The notes under the pieces are model-generated. The model was not told the origin of the DNA. It worked only from the letters and a program-made list of their open reading frames with translations, and ran no database searches. This document shows positions 25,247 to 29,670 of a DNA stretch of 29,670 bases, in pieces. Within the stretch, counting starts at the first letter, position 1. Each line of letters opens with the position of its first letter. Origin of the DNA: CAVRZY01 sp963725415 (GTDB lineage: Bacteria > Acidobacteriota > Terriglobia > Bryobacterales > Bryobacteraceae). A program made the translations under genes and the position numbers. The stretch spans positions 1 through 29,670 of the forward strand of contig CAVRZY010000182.1 in NCBI GenBank assembly GCA_963725415.1, given 5' to 3'.

Positions 25247-25330
25247 AAATCCCCCTTGATCCCCCTTTTTCAAAGGGGGAAACCATGATCTCCTCCCTTG
25301 GGAAAAGGGAGGTCGGGAGGGATTTTCAAA
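25247..25330. repeat. Double-hairpin G/C-run repeat between cytochrome c and Fe-S genes
   Basis: CCCCCTTT-TTC-AAAGGGGG followed by CTCCCTT-GGGAA-AAGGGAG, then GGGAGGGATTTT. Two strong hairpins lie in tandem. The same layout recurs inside the elements at 26563-26702 and 28448-28598 and, in a variant form, at 27944-28028. It fills most of the 208-base gap and may act as a terminator or processing site. Confidence 0.7.
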
Positions 25331-25370
25331 ACGCTAAAGTATTATCCGAAAACGAATTTCCGTTTCAGAT

Positions 25371-25772
25371 CTATAACCAACTCTCTGATGAAGTCTCATC
25401 CAGTTGGGGAAAGACCTCCTGCGACCGACAGATACTCCGGGCGAAAGCGATCATCCGAGGAATAGGGATGCCGATCGGGCAATAACAACGACCACAGAGC
25501 ACGCAGTTTCTCCAAACAATCCCCTTGATTTGCGTTAAAAAGTTCCGATCTACTTTGCCTTTTTTCCTATATAATTTCCCCAAAGAATTGATGACCTTAT
25601 AGGAAGGCATGTATTGGGGATCCTTGTCGTGGGCCATGTATAAGAAACAACTCTCCGCACAGATACTGCAGTGGGCACAATGGGATAAAAACCTTTTCAT
25701 TTTGCCCTTTTTTCGATTCAGCAATTCTTTGATTTTTTTTGTATCTATAGGCTTTGTTTCCTGGTTCGTCAT
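25371..25772 (-). CDS. HdrC-like iron-sulfur protein
   Basis: A small cytoplasmic electron carrier of 133 residues with two [4Fe-4S] sites. The start MTNQETKPID at 25772 has GGGAG about 8 bases upstream. The first cluster ligands are C32, C35, C38 and C42 (HCAHCSICAESC). The second set is C90, C93, C96 and C98 followed by Pro (NCVLCGRCYCP), where the usual CxxCxxCxxxCP has been shortened by two residues. The pair of ferredoxin-like motifs with a helical spacer is typical of HdrC and of related subunits in Dsr/Tmc/Qmo-type complexes. It sits between a NarI/DsrM-like cytochrome b and a tetraheme cytochrome c, so it probably links the membrane subunit to a cytoplasmic partner. Confidence 0.82.
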   Translation of the reverse strand: MTNQETKPIDTKKIKELLNRKKGKMKRFLSHCAHCSICAESCFLYMAHDKDPQYMPSYKVINSLGKLYRKKGKVDRNFLTQIKGIVWRNCVLCGRCYCPIGIPIPRMIAFARSICRSQEVFPQLDETSSESWL

Positions 25773-25794
25773 TTTGGTCTCCCTCTTCGAACCT

Positions 25795-25824
25795 TGTAGG
25801 GAACGCATATATGCGTTCCCTACA
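25795..25824. repeat. Perfect palindrome, copy 2, between cytochrome b and Fe-S genes
   Basis: TGTAGGGAACGCATA followed by its exact mirror complement gives 30 bases of perfect dyad. It lies between the cytochrome b stop and the Fe-S protein's ribosome site. The inner 24 bases are the same as at 24727-24750. Confidence 0.9.
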
Positions 25825-25833
25825 ATCTTTGAA

Positions 25834-26499
25834 TTACCAAGTTCGACTCCCGCGAACGAAACTGTATTCGCTTCCGATGAAGAAGCGGTACAGGAAGAAA
25901 AAGAGCATATGTCCCAGTTTCGTAAAAGGGAGCGTGATAAGCATGATCTCTCCTGTGAGGATATGTAGAAAGATGACCGTCTTATAATCCCACCACTGAT
26001 GGTAAGCCAAGAATCCTGTCAGGAAAGGGGCGACAGCGATGAGCAGAATGACATAGTCGTAAATTGATGAGATGGCCCTGACTCGGGCGAGAAAGAGACG
26101 GCGCCCGACGAAATAGGCCCCGCATATCAAAACGATCACGGTCAAAAAATCAGCCAAAGATTCTGGGAGACTGAAAAGGCTCAATCCCCAGGATTGAGCA
26201 AGAAGGATATTGTGTGCGAGGAGAAAAAGGGGTGCAGCGATCAGACAGACATGGAATATAGAAGTGGCCACGGTTAAGACACGATCAGTGCTCCAGAGGG
26301 TACCATTAAAGGAGTGCAGACATTGAGTGATCCATTGCTCAGCCGTCTTCTTCTTAGGTTCCGTTTCTATGGGCAAAGGGGGAAAGACCCATTCTTTCTT
26401 CTTGGTCAATTTGAAAAACTGAATTCCTTGGTAGATAAACCCCAAAATAAATACAATAAAAGCAATCGAAACTAACTGTCCCTCAACAAAATTACCCAT
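25834..26499 (-). CDS. NarI/DsrM-like membrane cytochrome b
   Basis: A 221-residue membrane protein with about five hydrophobic helices: residues 8-30, 75-101, 114-135, 145-165 and 175-208. His in SIFHVCLIAAPLFLLAHN and in AYHQWW, FLHILTG and KLGHMLF can bind two b hemes, the usual arrangement in the respiratory nitrate reductase gamma/DsrM/TmcC family. A long cytoplasmic loop between helices 1 and 2 holds many Lys and Glu. A strong AAGGAGAGG ribosome site precedes the ATG. It is followed on the same strand by an HdrC-like Fe-S protein and a tetraheme cytochrome c, forming a periplasm-membrane-cytoplasm relay, probably for quinone or menaquinone redox. Confidence 0.85.
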   Translation of the reverse strand: MGNFVEGQLVSIAFIVFILGFIYQGIQFFKLTKKKEWVFPPLPIETEPKKKTAEQWITQCLHSFNGTLWSTDRVLTVATSIFHVCLIAAPLFLLAHNILLAQSWGLSLFSLPESLADFLTVIVLICGAYFVGRRLFLARVRAISSIYDYVILLIAVAPFLTGFLAYHQWWDYKTVIFLHILTGEIMLITLPFTKLGHMLFFFLYRFFIGSEYSFVRGSRTW

Positions 26500-26562
26500 G
26501 AACCTCTCCTTAATTTATCCGTTTGTTTGCTTCTTATTAAGTCAACTTAAAAGTTTTTTCAT

Positions 26563-26702
26563 TTACCAATGAGTCCATAATAGAACAGACATATTCTTCT
26601 GAAAATCTCCCCTAACCCCTCTTTGCCAAAGAGGGGAATTCCTCCCTTTGTAAAGGGAGGGAAGGAGGGATTTAGTCTATACAATTATGGACTGACTACT
26701 AA
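26563..26702. repeat. MITE-like element, copy 1
   Basis: About 140 bases between cytochrome b and metF. The ends are imperfect inverted repeats, with AGTCCATAATAG at 26572 facing CAATTATGGACT ending at 26693, plus weaker matches outward. The interior has CCCCTCTTTGCCAAAGAGGGG-type and CCTCCCTTTGTAAAGGGAGG-type hairpins. Copy 2 is at 28448-28598 in the same orientation, with nearly the same interior. There is no coding potential. Confidence 0.82.
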
Positions 26703-27620
26703 TTATACCTGGGGTCTCGGTATTAACTTTGCACGTTCAGCGATTTCTGGAACCCTGTGTTCCCATTCAATGGCCATAAGATGTACCCCGTGAACCCCTT
26801 TCATCTCCCTCAACTCTTCAATCTGCTCCACACAGATTTTGATTCCTTCCTCGGCAGCTTTTTTTGCTTGGACAATACGCTCTATGATTTCATCAGGGAT
26901 GATGATACCGGAGACATTCTTTGCCATATATCGGGCCATACCTCCTGATTTGAGAGGAGTCACTCCCGCCAAAATATGGACCCTTTCTGTTAATCCCATA
27001 TCATTGGCTTGTTTCACCCACTCACGGAAGATTTTCATATCATAGATGCATTGGGTCTGAATAAAGTCTGCCCCAGCATTAATTTTTTTTGCCAAACGAT
27101 ATACTCGCCATTCAAAAGGTTCAGCAAAGGGATTTTCTGCAGCACCAATGAACATCTGGGGTGCCACATCAATCTCATCACCATTAAGAAATTTTTTATC
27201 ATCTCGCATCCCCTTGACCATGCTGATGAGTTGGATGGAGTCAATATCAAAAACGCCTTTGGTTAGTGGATGGTTCCCAAATTGTTGATGGTCACCTGAT
27301 AGACAAAGCATGTTTCGGATGCCGTGAGCATATGCCCCCAAGATATCGCTCTGCATGGCGATACGGTTACGGTCCCGGCAGACCATCTGATAATTGGGTT
27401 CCAAACCTTCCTGAATGGCGATTAAGCCAGCGGCCCAGCTTGCCATGCGCACCACAGCGGTTTGGTTGTCCGTGATGTTCACCGCATCAACGAGGCCTTT
27501 TAGGTGACTTGCCTTTTTTCTGATTGCTTCAACATTGGCTCCTTGAGGAGGGCCGAGTTCTCCAGTAAAGGCAAAATGTCCAGCTTCAAGAACCCTTTCA
27601 AGACGGCTTCCTGATTTCAT
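26703..27620 (-). CDS. metF: Methylenetetrahydrofolate reductase, MetF type
   Basis: MetF reduces 5,10-methylene-H4folate to 5-methyl-H4folate, for methionine synthesis or the Wood-Ljungdahl methyl branch. The 305-residue TIM-barrel protein shows the family order: FAFTGELGPPQG near the N-terminus (catalytic Glu region), VDAVNITDNQ, then RNMLCLSGDHQ (FAD side), then AGADFIQTQCIYD and HILAGVTPLKS. GGGAGG lies 11 bases before the ATG, a strong ribosome site. It is upstream of a cytochrome b / HdrC-like / cytochrome c3 set. In many anaerobes MetF works with Hdr-like or MetV partners, so a link to membrane electron transfer is plausible but unproven. No MetV is visible. Confidence 0.9.
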   Translation of the reverse strand: MKSGSRLERVLEAGHFAFTGELGPPQGANVEAIRKKASHLKGLVDAVNITDNQTAVVRMASWAAGLIAIQEGLEPNYQMVCRDRNRIAMQSDILGAYAHGIRNMLCLSGDHQQFGNHPLTKGVFDIDSIQLISMVKGMRDDKKFLNGDEIDVAPQMFIGAAENPFAEPFEWRVYRLAKKINAGADFIQTQCIYDMKIFREWVKQANDMGLTERVHILAGVTPLKSGGMARYMAKNVSGIIIPDEIIERIVQAKKAAEEGIKICVEQIEELREMKGVHGVHLMAIEWEHRVPEIAERAKLIPRPQV

Positions 27621-27943
27621 AAGTTAATATCCTCCCTCACAATTCTTCTCGATCCATTATTTTTTGATTCGATTTGTCATTCCCGCAGCATAATAACCTT
27701 ACCACCTTATTATAAAATGGAAGGATCTGGGATTCAAAAATGCCTTTGGCGAAAGGAAGTTAAATCATGGGAAATTATTCACAAAAAACTTGTAATTTAT
27801 TTCACGTATTTTGTCAAGAAAAAAATGCCTTTTTGAGCAACCTTTTATACCCTATATTGTTCAAATAAATTCCTACGCCTCTTCCAGGACTTCACCCGGA
27901 AGAGATGGCCCCTTCGGGGCAGCCTGCAAACGAGCCTTATTAA
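27621..27943. other. Gene-free AT-rich spacer upstream of metF
   Basis: No supported gene. It holds an AT hairpin (ATAATAA at 27690 facing TTATTAT ending at 27713) and a short GC hairpin GCCCC-TTC-GGGGC at 27908-27920. The metF promoter should lie here, but I see no convincing -35/-10 pair. Confidence 0.4.
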
Positions 27944-28028
27944 CCTCCCCCTTTAGAAAAGGGGGATTGAGGGGGATTTCCTGGGTCTCAAATCCCCCCT
28001 CGCCCCCCTTTGCTAAGGGGGGGTAATT
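27944..28028. repeat. G/C-run hairpin repeat upstream of metF
   Basis: CCCCCTTTAGAAAAGGGGG followed by GATTGAGGGGGATTT, then CCCCCCTTTGCTAAGGGGGG. Two hairpins lie in tandem, similar in style to 25247-25330, and the spacer words (GATTGAGGGGGATTT) are typical of widespread intergenic repeats in anaerobic Proteobacteria-like genomes. Confidence 0.6.
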
Positions 28029-28040
28029 CGGTGGGAAATT

Positions 28041-28062
28041 TATCGACAATTTTTTGTCGATA
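28041..28062. repeat. Perfect 9-bp hairpin with TTTT loop
   Basis: TATCGACAA and TTGTCGATA pair perfectly around TTTT. It sits right after the G/C-run repeat. Its function is unknown. It has no following T run on either strand. Confidence 0.6.
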
Positions 28063-28143
28063 TGATTTCCCTAAGGGCCTAAGGGGGTTATCAAAGTGCA
28101 GGAAAGAAAGGAGGTGGTGTCTTTTTAGAGTAGGGATCTTCCA

Positions 28144-28362
28144 TCAGGAGCCCTGTTTTTCATGCGTGGAAAAATCGACAGACCAGACGGAGTGAGTGTT
28201 TTTAAAGAGATCCTTCTTATAAGCGCATACATACTCGGAATCCATCCGACGCTTAACTAAAGAAAAACGATAAGTATTTCCTGAAATCATCGGGTGACAG
28301 ATTTTGACAGGTGGTGTAGATTTCAGCCGGTAACAAATGCAGGAGGTTTGGATATTCGACAA
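28144..28362 (-). CDS. Uncertain small ORF
   Basis: A 72-residue open frame with a TTG start, and CDS status doubtful. It contains VKRRMDSEYVCAYKKDLF and has no domain I recognise, no clear ribosome site and no conserved-looking neighbours. It could be a remnant of a larger gene. It is the only open frame of any size in the stretch 28063-28447, which otherwise holds nothing I can identify. Confidence 0.2.
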   Translation of the reverse strand: MSNIQTSCICYRLKSTPPVKICHPMISGNTYRFSLVKRRMDSEYVCAYKKDLFKNTHSVWSVDFSTHEKQGS

Positions 28363-28447
28363 ATATTTGCAAACAGTTTTATCCAGGGGCCTGAACTACC
28401 ATATGTAGGTAACAGAAAAGGCAGGGCCTATTTCTGACAGGTGCCTT

Positions 28448-28598
28448 TTACTAAGGAGTCTATAATTGATCAGACATATTCTTCCGAAAATCTCCCCGTA
28501 CCCCTCTTTGCCAAAGAGGGGTAATTCCTCCCTTTTGTAAAGGGAGGGGAGGAGGGATTTAGTCTCCAGTGTCCATACAATTATGGACTGATTAGTAA
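28448..28598. repeat. MITE-like element, copy 2
   Basis: About 151 bases, with longer and better inverted ends than copy 1. TTACTAAGGAGTCTATAATTG at the left matches the reverse complement of the right end at 18 of 21 positions. The interior hairpins and the GGAGGAGGGATTTAGTC block match copy 1 closely. The 161 bases from 28599 to the exported-protein gene hold nothing I can identify. Confidence 0.82.
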
Positions 28599-28759
28599 CG
28601 GGTGACCCTGCCTTCTTGATTTACATATTTGGCACAGGCTCGATGGTGACCTACTCAGTTGATCCTTCGACATTCCGCGTGTCACGCTTGATGACTTGAG
28701 CGGGAGCAGTTTTTAAATGTCCTGTGTCTATGCGTTCGGATGCTCTCGCTCACCTCTTC

Positions 28760-29483
28760 TCAATCATGCTGCCAGATCAAAACCGTGTCGAAGTTACAAA
28801 TCATACTCTGAGGAGGCACACCCTGACATGGAACAAACTCTGGAGGAGGGGCTGCGTTTTTGCAAACCTGCTGCAAGGTGAGAATCTCAGGGACGCCTGA
28901 CGCGAGGTTCATCCCCTTACCGTCGGGGGTAATTGAGCCCGTGAACTCCCAACCCTCCGAATGGAAGGTTCTCGGGGAGGGGATGGCGGCTGGTCCAAAG
29001 GTCCATTTCGAAAAATAATAGGTTCCTGGCTTCTGTTCAATAGTGACCATTCCGCTGTCGTCGACTGTATATTTAAATTTAAAATTAGCCTCAGCTGACC
29101 CCGCATAGGGAAGACCTCCCGCATAGAGATGACCATAAGTTGAATCTGCAAGACGAGAAAAAATTTGTGCAACGACGCGACCAGTTCCCGTCATCGATCC
29201 CGTACCGTCATTCTCGAATGTGTAATCTGCCTCTCTACTAAACCACTGTACGATCGCCCACGGAGTACCAGGAGTAGTAGCTGGGGGGGAATATTGGTAT
29301 TAAATTGGTGGGGTTGAATCCGCCTGGCGCAATAATACATGTGCCCCCGCCTGTACCGGCATATACCCCCCGTATGGACTTCTTCCCTTTATGGTCATCG
29401 GCCGATGCCATGGCCCACACAAAAAACATCGCTATTGCAACTATAATCACCAGTACAGCCAGCTTCTTAATATTTCCTTTCAT
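28760..29483 (-). CDS. Exported protein of unknown function, one frameshift
   Basis: A signal peptide (KKLAVLVIIVAIAMFFVWAMA) and then SIRGVYAGTGGGTC begin the protein. The frame breaks at a run of seven G (29283-29289). With one base removed the frame continues PPATTPGTPWAIVQWFS, then YTFENDGTGSM, and runs to a stop at 28760, about 240 residues in total. The body contains TVDDSGMVTIEQ, GSITPDGKGMNLASGVPEIL and paired Cys near the end. Small secreted proteins with SIRGxYAxTG, a DGTGS step and a SGVPEIL-like ending recur in Desulfobacterota-type genomes, as far as I recall; none has a known role to my knowledge. AAGGAGG precedes the ATG, and a tiny ORF ends just upstream. Confidence 0.65.
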
Positions 29484-29497
29484 GGTTGAACCTCCTT

Positions 29498-29590
29498 TTA
29501 GCGACTCTTCAAGGCCGCTTCAATAGATGTTGTTCCGCTTATCCGAATAATAATCCTCCTTCTTCCCAATTCGGTTGGCGCATAGGACAT
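29498..29590 (-). CDS. Candidate 30-residue small protein or leader peptide
   Basis: It begins with ATGTCCTATGCG. AAAGGAG lies directly upstream, and a second in-frame ATG is at 29593. It encodes MSYAPTELGRRR, then IIIRISGTTS, and ends KSR. Its stop codon runs into the AAGGAGG ribosome site of the exported protein, the usual layout of coupled genes or leader peptides. I do not recognise the sequence. It may be a real small protein, or chance. The remaining 80 bases to the window end hold no visible gene. Confidence 0.35.
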   Translation of the reverse strand: MSYAPTELGRRRIIIRISGTTSIEAALKSR

Positions 29591-29670
29591 CATCTCCTTT
29601 CAGGCTGACGGAAACGGTCTACTTCTTTAGCGTTTGTATCCCATCAGTTATGGTTGTTTTTATCCCCCTT

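Noticed and set aside
24172..27620. One operon spanning from the exonuclease-like gene to the cytochromes
   Set aside because: The two are separated by the presumed junction at about 24,690 and differ in base composition, so their adjacency is not trusted.
27621..28759. Search for tRNA, riboswitch or other structured RNA in the long spacer
   Set aside because: No cloverleaf or known riboswitch core seen by eye. Only repeat hairpins and one doubtful ORF.

Overview
This window looks like a chimeric metagenomic or contaminated-genome scaffold made of three pieces with different base composition, gene style and probable origin.

Piece 1 (1 to about 3,130) is AT-rich eukaryotic mobile DNA. It holds a decayed protein-primed family B DNA polymerase of the Polinton/Maverick or adintovirus type. 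That gene is interrupted by a nearly intact Tc1/mariner DNA transposon (790-2481). The transposon has IR/DR-like ends and a DD34E transposase whose reading frame is restored by removing a 53-nt GT-AG intron, which is strong evidence for a eukaryotic source.

Piece 2 (about 3,240 to 24,690) is GC-rich bacterial DNA whose gene style suggests Acidobacteria (Bryobacter/Solibacter-like); this placement is inference. From 18,309 down to 3,123 every gene is on the minus strand. In transcription order these are: an ABC-2 polysaccharide-export permease, a secreted lipase-like alpha/beta hydrolase, a sugar-catabolic operon (DapA-family aldolase, FGGY kinase, transaldolase-like protein), selD, pyrF, then a surface-glycan cluster (two GT2 glycosyltransferases, two nearly identical methyltransferases, a fused methyltransferase-glycosyltransferase) and the start of an Ntn-hydrolase-like gene cut off at the junction. 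selD reads through an in-frame UGA exactly at the catalytic Cys/Sec position and has a hairpin right after it, so it is probably a selenoprotein. On the plus strand (18,420-24,175) lie two paralogous hybrid histidine kinases flanking an Rcp1-like response regulator. A 5'-truncated DEDD-exonuclease-like gene ends this piece.

Piece 3 (about 24,691 to 29,670) is AT-rich bacterial DNA that suggests an anaerobic Desulfobacterota-like organism. All its genes are on the minus strand: a small ORF and an exported protein, a MetF-type methylenetetrahydrofolate reductase, and a cytochrome b / Fe-S protein / tetraheme cytochrome c set resembling a Tmc/Hdr/Dsr-type membrane electron-transfer module. Intergenic spaces carry MITE-like elements, G/C-run double hairpins and a perfect palindrome present twice.

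Six bacterial genes each carry exactly one single-base frameshift, mostly at short G/C runs (pyrF, selD, transaldolase, hydrolase, second kinase, exported protein). In each case the total length becomes divisible by three after correcting one base. This pattern fits sequencing error better than six independent pseudogenes.
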